From: Acanthopleura granulata
Taxonomy: Eukaryota > Mollusca > Polyplacophora > Chitonida > Chitonidae
DNA: 64,000 nt
Reading direction: 5' to 3'
Assembly: GCA_016165875.1 (NCBI GenBank)
Contig: JABBOT010000004.1
Coordinates: 15,749,672-15,813,671 of the forward strand
Part shown: piece after piece, positions 1 to 56,600 of the stretch
How the letters are laid out: each line of letters starts with the position of its first letter
How positions within the stretch are numbered: position 1 is the first letter of the stretch
Translations under genes and position numbers: made by a program
The notes under the pieces: generated by a model
Database searches by the model: none
Told to the model about the DNA's origin: nothing
The model's input: the letters and a program-made list of their open reading frames with translations, nothing else

Positions 1-3000
1 GTTTCTCCTTGATTATCTCCATCAAATCAGTGTATTCTCAAGGACAGAAGGGACAAAGAAATGTGGCCATACACAACAGATCCATTTCCACCTGAAACTG
101 CCTTGTCAGGGTTTGTCTGGGACATGACAGATGTTTCATTTCTGTCTGTTATGCTGCAAGCACAGCAACTCCCATTAATGTTAGAGTGATATCAGTGCCA
201 TGACAATTAGCAGGTATACTATGAAATGTGATCACTTTATCGAACCCATTGCCTTGTCGAGTTGCTGGTAGGATGAATCAGTCATTAAGTTACTGCCACA
301 AAGATTCCAACCTCATTAATTTATTGCTTTTATGATCCCAGCATATTGTCTTGTGACCACTTGGACTTGTATTTATTTATTCAAGAATATTCCAATTAAA
401 TGGTGGTGTCCAGTATTATGAAGGGGGGGGGGGACCCTGGCACATCCCACAGTAAACCCTTGAATATCTGTTGGCTGCTGGTAGATCTTCCCATGTCTGG
501 CTGAAAAGGAAGCCAGGCATGAGCTGAATTTGAACCAACAATAACTACACTGGACATCAGCACCTTGTCATGACGATCTTGGCATCTGTTAAGTGGCTCA
601 TGATTAAAATGAAAAACATCTTTGTATTCTGAATTGTTACCCTAATTCCACACAAAATTTCAAGGTATCAAAACTTCTTGGATCATTGGGAAGAATGTAA
701 TTGTCTCATTAGTACACCTTGGCGACCTACAATAGAAACAAATAATACTGCACTTGCCCATGCTCGTCACATCACTCCAGGAAAATTGGTAGTACTCTGC
801 TGGACTAACATCACATGCGGAATATGTCACATTAAGCATATGGTGCAGAGAATGCCAAAGATGTTTTCTTCAATGTCACTATCAGTTATATGCAATAAGG
901 TTTACTTCTTACAAGCATAAAAATTCAGCATTATTTCACTTTGAACTGGATTAGCACTTATAACCATTCCCAATCAGTTTTCAAGTTTCAAGGATGCTAT
1001 ATTATTCGAGTCTTCATATGAGGCAGCACATGGACAACACAAAGGGAACACACCATAGTGTACTGTGTTTCATACATGTAGTTTTAACTGCTTTGAAAAA
1101 CACACCTTGGCAAACTCAAAACTTCCCACAGACCAGGCTTGCCAATATCTTTTTTTCCTCCACCCATCCTTGTTAAGAGACAGACACACCTGGCATTTTG
1201 AACTGTTTCAAAATGCAGCTCATGCTAAAGCTGCCTTCCTGTTATTCTTTCTGAATACTTGATGTAGCATTTTATAAGCACTGCTATTTTGAAAGTGATA
1301 AAAACATACATTCATCCACCCATGCATTTAATATATGGTTATTGTTGAAGATTATGAGGTGACAGTTGTACACAAAATGTGGACTGGACATTTTGTCTGG
1401 TGAACTCCTACAAATGATAATGTAGTAAAGTACTTGAGATATAACTAAGAACATGTAGAAGTGAAAAAAAAATTAAAATGAAGCCTTCTTTCTGAATTAG
1501 CACAGGCATTTAATGACCTATTTCACTCACATCCTTTGAATAGCCACACTCTCACTAGGTTAACTTCCACACAAATACATAAGAAACTCGTATCAAATTT
1601 GATGTCAAGCAAAAACCTTTTCAAGCTGGGTTTTGATCAAAATAAAAATTCAGTCGTTCCAAACAACATTCAACTCCTTGATGATTCCACATTCAATATA
1701 TTTCTTAATAAAAGCACACTCTTCTTTCCACAGAAGGACAGTAAATAATCAACTGACTGAAATGGAATTACAATGCAGATTTCGTGGTCAGAAAAAGCTG
1801 TTGAAACTTACTTCATTTTTTCTGGATACCTTTTATCATGTCATTACAAATGAAGTTTGGTAAATAAAAACATTACATCAGCCTAACCTCAAGTAGTCTT
1901 GGCAGTGTCGAGATGGACACGGCTGCTTAAAAATAAATATCATTTAAGGGAACTATTCATACTATTTACATACAACAAAAAAAGAGTGAATACCACAAAA
2001 AACAGACTTTCTGGTGGCCATGTTGAAAAGAAGGCTTAAACCAGCAATACACCTCAAGTGTCTTGAGAAAACTGAAGTTTTATTGAAGAGGCCTAGAAAT
2101 AACCATCCCAGATTTTAGCCTTCAGCTGACACTATTTGATATAGAATCGATATCAGGTTATTAAACCCATTATTCAGAAGTTTCACCTCAGCACAGTGTT
2201 AGTTTATTTCCCTTTATCATTTTCCCCCTTCACAATGAAAGCGGAAGACTATGACCTTTACCAAACCCAAGCCATTTATAATATGTGGCGAATTCTGGGT
2301 TAATATTTGCTGACAAAAGGATTGGATTATCTATGTCCTGTTCCTAACCTATTTTACATGCCAGACTCATTTACCAGTATACTTCTTGACTACCATTTCC
2401 TTCCTGTTCATGGAGCTAAGGGAGGTAACGTTATTGTCTATAAGCAGAGGTCGTCCTACAGTGTCAGAAGAACCCCCCCCCCCCCCAAAAAACATTTGAC
2501 TGGCACAATAGCTTAATTTATGGATGTCAGCCACATGTGTATCCTATAAGCAACTTTATATAGTGAAGTATGAAATGCACTTCAACCAAGAACACACAAT
2601 GTCTTGAAATTGATTCTCCAATATTTCATGTCATTTCCCCGTTCTCTCGAATCTATAATTTATATGTCCAACAGAGTACTTTTTATTGCAACAATATTCA
2701 GAATCAAGTTAGCTGAGGACCATAGCACTAATCTGACATGCCCATCAGAACGGTGATAATGTTTATTTCAAGTTTGACATTTTACAGAGGTGCAACCTCA
2801 TGTTTACAGTCAATTACCCATTAGGATGCATTGTGGGATTGACATTAACAAAATCAACACTGATGTGAGTATATCTGATTGTCATCATCTGGTCCTAAGC
2901 GTACCTAGCACTGCAGTGTAGATGTTATAATTTTAGTAAATGCAGCTTAACTGTCTTCTGGGTAAAAATATTCATTAAGGTAATGAATTCACTTCTGACC

Positions 3001-3568
3001 ATCAATAATATTTTGTGTCCACAACACAAAGGTACTGTGTTAGGCAAATATGAATAAGAAGATCGAAACCTTGATCTGCTTAATTAAGTCCAGGAGAGAT
3101 GAATCAGTTTTATTTTGTATTATTTTGAGGCCTGTTGTCAAACGCAAAAGTTTTATTGTTCTGAGGTGTCGCAGGTGTCAAGTAGTTGACTAAGACCAAA
3201 GCAATGTACATATGTATCAGCAGCTGGGCTGGTAGGGGGAAATAAACAAACATTATTCAAGACAGAAGAACTTGCCATACTGCTCTGGTAAACTGCCAGA
3301 TCGAAATCATTATCATATCCTGCCGCATATGAGAAGAGGGCTCATTCTTAGCTCAGTGAACTTGGAAACGCTTTCAACAGACACATACATAAGTTACAAC
3401 TGTACAGGTTACAGAATGTTCTCGGAGAAGTCATCACAAGCAAATGGTCTGATAACCAATAACATCTGGCAAAGCAGAACATTGTTTTGCCCACTTATTT
3501 AGAGCTTCAGCCATTTTTTCTCTTATGTACACATGGTTTGAACACTGTCAAACCATCTAATGACATTG
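1..3568. other. Intergenic DNA plus KDM5 3' UTR
   Basis: No reading frame here looks like a conserved protein; the frames are short and of intronic composition. The right end must hold the 3' UTR of the minus-strand KDM5 gene. Two TTTATT words (AATAAA on the minus strand) at 3109-3114 and 3152-3157 are candidate polyadenylation signals, which would give a 3' UTR of about 0.4-0.5 kb. A decayed minus-strand SINE lies at about 370-600. There are homopolymer runs of G near 423-433 and C near 2470-2485. I see nothing else. Confidence 0.6.
370..600 (-). mobile_element. Decayed tRNA-derived SINE, minus strand
   Basis: Read on the minus strand, this matches the family copy at 29637-29906 in order: a tRNA-like head, the words around the GGAAGCCAGGCATGAG block, a central domain (disturbed here by a long G run) and the ATTTATTTAT tail at the left end. 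Many substitutions mark an old insertion. Confidence 0.6.
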
Positions 3569-46583
<43,015 letters not shown>

Positions 46584-47940
46584 TAACTGCACATGTTGGT
46601 ATTTGTTTGCAAAGTTTGTCTGTGATCTGTATATGAGTTGTACAGTTTTGCATTTCAACCTCTTAATATTGGCTGCAATTCTGGCAATTGCTGAGTTGAG
46701 CTACATGCAAGGCATGAATATATTCGGCTGAATTCATATCCATATAGACACGCATTATTCAAAAAGGTTTTGTCTTTTCAGATGTCTGGACTTGAATTCC
46801 AGCCTGTGTACAGCATTTATTTGCTCATTTAATCTTACTATTGGTTATGCATGTATATTTATTTTAACACATAACATTTCATTCATTTTAGTTTTATGTC
46901 AGAAGTGTGTCAAAATCCTGTGCATGGGATTTGATCATTGTTTTAATTTCAAATCTTAACTTACATTCAAAATATTAATTCACTGTGTTCAGTATATTTT
47001 GTGAAGAAGTGGTATCATGAGTGCTGTTTAATGTAAATGAACAGCAACAAATGATATCCGGAATACAGAATACAAATGTATGAAAACCACATGTATATCA
47101 AGCGTTCTTTTTTTTTTTTTTTTGGAAACACTTTTAAAGTCTTTCTTCCAGAAGGCATTCTGGACATTGTTGCACAAGGTTTACACTAGTGCTGCTCTGT
47201 GGAATGTTAATTTTAGCTACATGCATTAAGTAGTTTTAAGCCCCATTGTTAAAAGTGTTTATACTCTGGTTACACACATGGCATGTGGAATGATCCAGTG
47301 GTCAAGTTATGTGCGTACAATTTTCATGTAGACTTCTGGAAAAATATGTCCTGACTTGATTTCTTTATCTGAGTGCATCAGTTAACATCTATTTAGGCAT
47401 TTATGCCAAATGTACAGTGTGAAGACCATTTCATAAACAATGTATGTTTCATGACCATAAAAATTAAATATCTTTTTATTCTTTTATGCTGTGGACAGGT
47501 GGTATTTAGTCTTGTTAGGTAGTAGTTTACCTGTCACAGCTGTATTTTCACCACAATTCATCATTCTCCTCGTACGCAGTTATAATTTTTCATTTGCAGC
47601 TAGTTTTATTTGTTTACTGCAAACAAGGCCAGCAATTGCTCAATAATGAAATTCATACATACAAAATTATAAATTAACAGGATGGTGTTCATCATTAAAT
47701 ATTTCTGTTTGTATTAGGTTTTGAGTTTTGGTATTCCGTCCAGGTGGTCATATCTATGTTAAAGTGATTTACATTTATAATGGTTGCTCTTTGTGAAATA
47801 TGAAACCATTGTGGTTGATAGAACATGCAAATAAAGGATGTTAAGCCTTTAATCAGTGAGTTGTACTTCCTCAATGAACAAAAGCCACATAAATAAAATA
47901 TTCCTTTTTTAGCTGAAACCTACCTTTTTCCATTAGGATA

Positions 47941-48015
47941 TCTTACCTTCCAAACAAACCTCAAAACACATTTCTGCAATCATCAGAACTCTTAGAATCT
48001 GAGAAAATAAGCAAC
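47941..48015. repeat. Dispersed repeat, copy B
   Basis: Partner of 45638-45705: TACCTTCCAAACAAACCTCA is shared exactly, then CAATCATCAGAACTCTTAGA resembles the other copy with mismatches. Confidence 0.5.
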
Positions 48016-48065
48016 TTTGTTGTGGATGAAATTTTGGCTCATTCAGGGTATGTACAGACTTGTGG

Positions 48066-48140
48066 GAAAACAAGCCATTATTGAGTGGTTAAGATGCATT
48101 CTTTTGAACAGATAACTCACAGTATGTAGGTTCAATCCCA
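48066..48140 (+). mobile_element. tRNA-like SINE head, different family
   Basis: GAGTGGTTAAGATGC followed 35 bp later by a good B box, GGTTCAATCCC, suggests a pol III tRNA-derived head. It does not continue into the central domain of the main SINE family here. It is too diverged for a real tRNA gene (no foldable acceptor stem seen). Confidence 0.35.
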
Positions 48141-49597
48141 TTGTAGGACAGGGAATTTTGTAGATAACCTCAGCTTTCCTGGTTCTTGGGGACCATGGTA
48201 GCACTGAATGTCTGATGGCACTCATGAGTGGTCTGCTGCATATTACTTGCCTTCCACCAGTGTGATGTCACTGTGGGAGAGTCTGCCCTTACAGGCTGAC
48301 ATCATGGGTTGTGAAGTAAATGTCCCATGTAAACAGACAGAATGTGAGAAATTTGAGACGAACCAACAGAGTGATTTGTAGATGTTAAGAGTTGTGGCAT
48401 CAAAAAATTACTGAAGAATCAAATACTGCATAAGTGTGGTTAGGTTGCTTTGCTTCATTCACCAGGTCATATGAGATCTAGGTTCAAGACTACTGCGATA
48501 TTAAATATTTCTAGACCCCTCTTCAATGTTATATGTGCTTTGGTAGCTATAAGCAAGCATTAATGTATTCCTGTCCAAAATTCTTTCAGAAAACAGTGGC
48601 CTTCAACCAATATGTTATACTGAAGCAAGTTTGCCAGTACATGCAACTAGCCAAGGTCATTTACTCATTTCCTCTCCTTAACCTGGCTGCCATCATATCA
48701 CTGGCATCAAACAATCAAACAAACAACTACAACAAAAAACATGGTGATTTCAGGACAAGCAAATGAGTGTTTGGTTGTGTTACAGTTTAGCGGAATACCT
48801 TGCGATATCTCTGTGTAGTTGGGTAACAAATACAAACAGCTGCGACATCCTGAAAAATCTTCATGTCCTTCACTCATACGTAGTGTAACTGAACGACCCA
48901 TGTTAAAAGACAAGTGCAAAACTGTACAAATCTACCAAGAACAAACTGACCCTAAATTCGCGCTACATGTTTCAGCCAAAAATAGGCAATTTTTATGCAA
49001 TCCCCACTAGGCTATCATCACGAGATAAAGGGGTTACCAGTACAGTTCTGGCATAATGTCAAACTTTAAGTCAGGGTAGGGGGACATGATCAGTATCTAC
49101 AGCTACAGCACATACGTGTTCCAGTGAGATTCGCTACAAATATGTCAGCATTCAACACTGGCATATGCATTCCCACTAACTAATTTCCGTACCACCAATA
49201 TTTACTGTAGTTACTCTTGATTTATGACTTGGGCATAGCTATAGACCGAGTAGACTTGAAAGGAACCAGGGGAGATAACTTTGGTTCCAGATAAACACTT
49301 GGCCCTAATTCCGGTTTTTGTTGAATATAAGTCTCACGGTTTGCAAACCCTTTTTGGCTCAACTCCAATTTGTGGTTGATGTGGTCACAGTTATGTTTTT
49401 CTGTCATATAACTGGTTTTTAACACCACTCAGGAATGTTCCACTGGCATGACAACTGTCATAGAGTAATAATGTATGAATAATTTAACACTCACAGTGTA
49501 ACAAAAATTTCACTGCATAATGTAATAACATTTGCTATGCTTTTGTGTAATAAAACCAGTCCCCAGGTATTGTAATAAAGAGCTCATTCTGATGTAC

Positions 49598-49813
49598 TTA
49601 TTTATTTATTTATTTACTTAGCTTACTGGATTGGTGTTTTATGTCATACTCAAGAATATCTCACTTATACAACTGTGGCCAGCATCATGGAAGAAGGAAA
49701 TGGGAAAGAGCCCTGGGGAAATCCACTACCATCTGTAGGTTGCTGGCAGAAATTCTCATGTACGTCCGAAGAAGGTCACTATGCTGCACCAGTGCACTAA
49801 CCAACTAAGCCAT
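49598..49813 (-). mobile_element. SINE, minus strand
   Basis: Starts at the left with the reverse-complement tail (TTATTTATTTATTTA), then GGATTGGTGTTTTATG, TACTCAAGAATATCTCACTT, the central domain and, at the right, a head resembling CAACTAAGCCATA (A box on the minus strand). The B-box part is partly deleted. Confidence 0.75.
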
Positions 49814-49948
49814 ATAATGTAATAATATGCATAACAACATGTGTATGCATTACTCAGTGAATATTCACACCAGTGCACTAACCAACTAAGCCATATAATG
49901 TAATAATATGCATAACAACATGTGTATGCATTACTCAGTGAATATTCA
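49787..49948. repeat. Two-copy tandem duplication, 81 bp period
   Basis: The unit from CACCAGTGCACTAACCAACT to AGTGAATATT occurs at 49787 and 49868, apparently identical in both copies. It joins the tRNA-like head of the adjoining SINE to about 50 bp of flanking DNA, so it arose after the SINE inserted. Confidence 0.88.
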
Positions 49949-52712
49949 AAGTGTCTGAGAGAATGTGTCTCATAGATATTTTGAAGAGAGCACAGAGTAG
50001 AGGAATCCTCTGACCTTTGCTAAGTTAAAACATTGAAAGGTACCGGTGCATGCGTCAAATGCAGTCATTTTCAACATTACTTGAATCATCCCCGACAGTC
50101 TCGTGATTACAATTTCCTCCGCCGTTTATTAAGTCTGCCTGACTGTATTTTACATGGCGATATTACATTACATAGAAAGTATTATTACATTAGAAGGTGG
50201 GTATTACATCAGTCGTGCATTATTAAACAACACGGTGCAACACCAGGGTAAACCACCAGCCTTTGCCATCAACCTGACAGACCTCCAGGCTTCAAGGATT
50301 TACGAAACTCGGGGTACTGGACCGCACCTATAACTACGGCACCCATTTGCTCAGGAATGGGCTAAAATGGCATTTCATCACACAAATAAACCCATTTCAA
50401 GAAGACCATTTAAAGCAGAAACAATATATATGCATTTGGCAAGTAATTTCCATTGCATAATATCCTTTCGGTACTCTCGAAACCCCTTGGTGACACTTTT
50501 AGAGTGACTTTATCTTGCTTTGGATTCAATGTCAAATCTGTACACCGAAGCCTATAGTTGGATGAGACAGCTATTATCCACAAGTTCAACATTACATGGC
50601 AGTATATGACAATAAATGGCAATGCCTGACTCTATTTCATGTTCACACAGGTACATTAATAGTTTGGCCATTTTGAAAACTTGAAGAGAAATAAACAAAC
50701 CAAAAAGACTTCAAGCCAATTTTTTCAGTGTTTCTCATCTTTATTAGCTCTAAGCTCCAAACAGTATTATCAAAGTATTCACAAATACGATTGGACCGAG
50801 ACCTATGCAATACATATGATGTGGACCAATCAGAGTAAAGATCTAAGCGTTTATTGCTGAGGGTCCCAAAGCGCGGCCATCCCAGGTTCAGGAGTGGGAC
50901 TGTGTTTGCATAACTTAGTACTGTACAAGTAATAATAATATATTCCCATGATGCAAATAAATACACACAAAAAATACAAATCATATTAGTACAACATTAT
51001 ACTAATGGCAACGCTATACAGGTATCATTAATTGTATTTTCACAATACATATAAACCTTTAATCTTGAAATCATTAATATGCAAAACTGTGAAAGCACTG
51101 AACATTTAAACCAGTGTGCATTAAAACACACTATCCCAACACTGAACCCAGCATGTATTTAGCAACTCCCACTACAAGGGAATACGAAAATACCTTCGTC
51201 TAGTATAACAAGGAGGAATCTAAGCAACTCAATGCAGTAAACACTTCAGATTACCAATGAAATGAATTTCAAATGTCATCTAAAGTTACTGATGGCAAAA
51301 AAAAAAACAAAAACATATTATTTCATTCTTATGTTGACACTTGTTCAAGTACACCTACCAAGTTAAGGACAGGGCAATTCTAAATACAGGTGATTTTACT
51401 GTTAACCTGTATGAATATGTCAGACCTTCATGATGACAGGGTTTTTTTAATGGTAGATGTTAAATTGGCCACATGATAGGGATTACCCCCCAAAAAGCAA
51501 ACAAATGTTTCAATCTTTACTACTGCCCAACAAACAACGTACAACAAGCATTCTTAATCAGTACAGTAATTGTCTTTATAGCCATAATTCTTTATTTAAG
51601 CTACATGTAATAAATATTTCCTGCCTCACTGTAACACCATCCTTCCACGCTGTTTGTCACCACTTGTACAAGAGGAAACCTGCATTTTCACCAAACTATA
51701 CAGTAAAGATTTCATACGCCCATAGTTCTTTTTGTTGTAGCTGACAAATACCTGAATGCACTTTCTTAATTTTACAATTGCCAAAGTAAATTTCCCTAAA
51801 GTCCTGCACGTATTTTTTTACCATCTTTGATACATTGATTATGTTTAACCTGAAGCTCCTGCTGGTGTATTATTTACTTTTTTATTTTACTATGTCTTTG
51901 TGAGAAAACACCAAACATGTGACATCACACTTGCCCCGAAACACAAGCGCTTTCGATTGCGTATCTTGTAAATTTCCACTTGAGGAAATCACTCTGCTAA
52001 ATACTGTTACTGTGTTATATTGTGTTATGTGTCCTACATGTGAAGTCTGATTTTATATTTACAATCTGTGCGAGGAACTGAGGCCTAGACTGTATTTCCA
52101 GTCAAGACTCATGTTTTCATGTTTCTCTAAAAACCAGTGATTTTTCAATATGCAGACAAACTACCAATGTTGTCTGTCTTTTTTCTACCAGACAATTTTA
52201 CTATGGTGACACCAGAAAATACAGTTTCATAATCAGTATTTACAAATTTTGTACAGTTCATACTTTTTTCTTGGAATAGCAACAATTTCTTAGAGTACCA
52301 CACTTGTTAAAGACAATCAATCTAACCACATGTTGACCCTGTGAAAGAAAAACATCCTCAACTGTTAATGAAGTGAATAATAACTTGGCTGGTACATCTG
52401 TATGTCTGATCTACATTAACACCAAGTATATATATCACCAACAGTTACTTTAATCTGGCCATTCAAAAAAGACGTGATAGTAAAATTTGCATACAGTTTT
52501 ACTAATTATGTAAAAATTCTGCATAATATCTGAGGTGTTCATTTCAACTCTAAAAACTGTCATAGAACAGATAAAAGTATTATAAAGCACCTACACGTGG
52601 ATTTAATTTTCTGATTATTTCACATTTTTTTAAAATGTTTTCTTTTTCAATGTTGGACGTGTCAGACATGATGACAATGCTAACAATAAAATTACAATCA
52701 TAAGCCAGACTT

Positions 52713-52752
52713 GGCAGGGGTGAAAACTGAAGCAGGGGTGAAAACTGAAGCA
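52713..52752. repeat. Two-copy microrepeat, 18 bp period
   Basis: The word GCAGGGGTGAAAACTGAA is repeated twice in direct succession. It lies in the probable IQSEC 3' UTR. Confidence 0.8.
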
Positions 52753-53667
52753 GAAATAAAATATTTTGATCATGTATGTAAATTTCCAATCCCACATAGA
52801 CTGTAGCTCAACAGTGACCACACACACACAAAAAACTTCTAATTTTGAGCATAGCTCAAGTTGCTGAGTCTTGAAGTTTGTTAAAATAAAAACTACCACA
52901 ATTGCAAAAAATTTCATGAAAAGTTCTAAAATTTTCAAACCATGATTGCTTTCTAAAATTCTACATTTTCTAGGTTATCGCATGGTTGCCGAGACTGTTG
53001 CTCAAACTCACTGTAAGCTTCCAACAGAGCAAAGATGTAACTACAGAGCGTTAAGGCACTTTGAAATAAAATCTGATTTTAATATTCTAACAAATCAAAA
53101 ATAAAGCATCAATTCATATACCAAGAAATGTAAAAATGATTGTAATAGTCAAACGCCACTGTTCCTATTATTCATGTTTTACTGATTCTGACTGTCAACT
53201 AAAAAGAATTCATGTTTCAAAAATTCTACTTCAATTTCTAGTCCTTTTGTTGAGATACTGACTTTCTTATAGTTTATTTCATAGCCACCAATCAATTAAG
53301 GCTTCACATCTTGCACTCATATTTACCCATGAAACTCCCAACAATCGCATAGATTCCTACTACAAATTCAATGTGACATGTTGTCAACTGGGAGAAAACT
53401 TTCCTTGCAAACCGAGGCAGAAGATGATCATCAACCTTTCCATCAAATCTACAGTGTGATTTTAGACCTATTACCTTTTCAATATACATGTATTTTCTTT
53501 CCAGTGACACAACATGATGTCATATTTCTGCAGCTGAGCTGCCTGTTTTCCTATAAATCACATGCCACTGTTCATTCTGAAGCTCAGGGTTCTAAGCACT
53601 TTTTAAGTCCCTTTCTACACTGTGAACAAGCTTCTTTCCTCTTGATGTGGACGTCAGTGGCAGGTGC

Positions 53668-56600
53668 TCACACGTCTGTTCCCGGCACACGAGCTGGTGA
53701 TTTGCCGATGGAATGTCGCACATTTGGATGCTGGGTCTTGGAGGACAGCTTCTTGGTGATGCCATGTTTGGGCGTCAGCACCAGGGAAGCGCCCTTGGGT
53801 GTGGCCACTGTTGGTAGGGGTGGATCTTCCTGACTATGGGCACTGCCTGTGGAGCCGGTAGAACCAGACACCTGTGGAAAAGACATGGTGTATTGCAATT
53901 AATGTGAAAATCGAAGGAATGATAAACCAATGAATTAATGGTCACATTTCAGAAGCTAGGAAATACATCTTTTCAAATTGTACATGCAGCTGAACCATAT
54001 TGATTCTGGAAACATAAATTAATTCTCCAGCCCCACACCAATTCACAAATATATTGTATAAGTGAAAAAATTTCAAATTTTTATTGAACGTTAGAATCGG
54101 TAAACTGAGTAACTTGGTCATGGCAGAATTTTTACGTCAACACGGCAGACTTTCAGCATTTTAAAGACATGTATGGTCTTGGTTATTTCTAAATAAAGAA
54201 AGGTATTACTTGAAATGAAATATTGTTATAAAATGTCATAGTGCTGACCATTCCACTGTCCAGTGAACCTCCACTCCCTCTTCTCATGCTTTGACCTGCT
54301 GGGAGACAAGTCATAAACATGAACATGGAGAGCCTTTATATTCTCCGAATCAATCCATTCACATGAAATACGTCTCAAACAAAATCACTACTACATTCGT
54401 TTTTTTTAACTAAGCCTTCTTCATTTTCTAGTCATGAAAATGAATTAAAAAAAAAAAAAACTGTTTCCAGATAAAAACTTAATGACTGAAAACTAATGAA
54501 AGTTTTTAAAAATCTTCCTTTCAAAATACAAAAATGAAACCAAAAAGAGAATGTTATGTAACACGCACAGCATCTTAAATCATATTCTAGAAATCATTGG
54601 ATGTACAAATATGCAAAAATATTACATGCTTGTGTTACCTACTGCACATGTATCAAGTGACTTTTAAAACCTACATCCTCAGCTAACCTCACTGCGTTAA
54701 TGCCATTCAATTCGCACAAGAGGCACGGAAATGCGAGCTTAATTTTTAATGCAGTTGTCATGAGAACTGAAGGCACATGATGCTATTTAGAAGATCATGC
54801 AAATCTAACAAATATTGCACGACAGTGGGGAAGATTACCACAAGTACATGGAAAAACACAAGTAAAATAATCCAATTTAACATTTTAATGACTGCATGCA
54901 AAATAAAAATCACTACACTCATCTTCCCAATTAAAGCAACTAGGACTAGGGAAACTACCAAAAAAAAAGGAAAAGAAAACCATACTCAAATGATACTATG
55001 ATGTCTCATGTTCTACAAAAAACAACACCTAACAACAACATCACAAAACACCAAAAAATCTATACATTTTGAAATACACAGAAAACAATGGTGAGACGAA
55101 AGAGAAAAAAATATGTACAAAATCAGACAGATTTGGGTGATCCACATGTGCTACCTTATGTCTCCAATGCTTGTGCAATTATTTCACATCACTAAAACAG
55201 TATCTGTCCAGAAGCTGTAATCTTTACATTAATCTTCTTAAAAATTGGAAACTAAAAACCAACAAAGCCATATCCACTCTTTCTTTCACTTTGCTTTGAA
55301 ATCATCATTTAACTTTTTCCACAGTACTTAATGGATTAAGATATCTGAGAATAGATGTTAAACTTGATCAGGCCCCCCCTCCCCTCCATCCCCCGTCATT
55401 CACTCTTCCCGCTCAAAAAAACAAAAACAAAACATTAGCCATACATGTTTGTTAATTGCAGTAGAAGGTGGCATGTAAAAATATGATAACTTTTTGTTTT
55501 CAATTGACATTAATTAAAATGAGTATTAGTGATTTATTCAGAAATTCAAAATTTGATATTATTAATAGGGAAATTTATAATGAATTAGGTTTTGTGCAAA
55601 GTGAAGTAAAGAGGGCAGCACTAGCATGCACATGCATACCTTCGGAGAGGTCAATCAGAGAGTTTGTTTTCTTCAAACCACACTCAGGGGCAGACAATCT
55701 ATTTACCACTGGGTCAGAGGGTTTGAGTAGGTCGTAGCCCAAAACTCGAGAGTCATCATTGACATAGTTGTGTTTGTCTTTGTTGCGTTGTGTTGATCTG
55801 TGCTTGTTAAGTTCTTCTTCAATCCGTATAGTTTCCATACCATTAGTCTGTTAGATAACAAAAACATAAAGCCAAACCATATTACAAAACACAGAACTTT
55901 AATGTGCCACAAAACCGAGGCTGTGAGTAATAAAATTCACGTCCTATATGATTTGGTGTATTACACCATGCTAAAGAATATTTCAGTTATGTGATAACAC
56001 TGCGGTAAGAGGAAACTGGGCAGAGCCAGGTGTCAAGCCACTACATCTTGTCAAGGCAACTGACAACCACTGGCAATACAACCTCATTAGTGAAGACTTT
56101 TTTGTTGCCCTAGTTCATGCACTGTTTAGGCAAGTCCTTGCTAGTCATATAAAAAACTGTTGTACTGTAGCTTTGTTGATTGATGCATCACTAAAGTAAC
56201 AGATTAACAGCAACTTCATCTAAATTGCATAAGCAATCAATGTTATTGAATTTACTGTAAAAGAAATGTGTACATGTATCATAAACTTAAACTGGTTCTC
56301 TTACTTCTAAAATAGCTTCCTTGAGGTCATCTACAAACTTCTGTCGATCATGGTCATTTCTGGCATTAAATGTTATAAGTATTTTCCCATCTATGTTATT
56401 GGTCAGACGTACACCAAACTGGTAATCTAGGAGGAGAAAAAAAGGGAGAAAAGAAAAACATCAGGCAAATGTTACACATAAATAAGTTGGTCTAAATATA
56501 TCAGTTTACAGATGACAAATCAAACAGTCAAAGACTTTAAAGCAAGTTAGAAATTAACTAGACTTGTGTTTCACATTGTGCTCTTACTAGAAGGTTTCAT

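Larger units (their letters stand above)
46584..53667. other. Tail-to-tail interval between CCDC77 and IQSEC
   Basis: Holds the 3' UTRs of both genes. AATAAA at 47830-47835 is the best CCDC77 polyadenylation candidate, giving about 1.25 kb of 3' UTR. On the minus strand TTTATT at 50740-50745 and near 53274 are candidates for IQSEC, so its 3' UTR could be 0.4 to 3 kb. SINE pieces and short tandem repeats lie between 47900 and 49950. No conserved coding frame was seen. Confidence 0.6.

Noticed and set aside
48066..48140. A genuine tRNA gene
   Set aside because: The B box is good but I could not pair an acceptor stem or an anticodon arm; it fits a tRNA-derived SINE head better.
49787..49948. 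CRISPR-like repeat pattern
   Set aside because: Only two adjacent identical units with no spacers, in a eukaryotic SINE context.
53378..53833. 151-codon plus-strand frame near the IQSEC 3' end
   Set aside because: It runs antisense through the last IQSEC exon and its 3' UTR, with no conserved protein features of its own.
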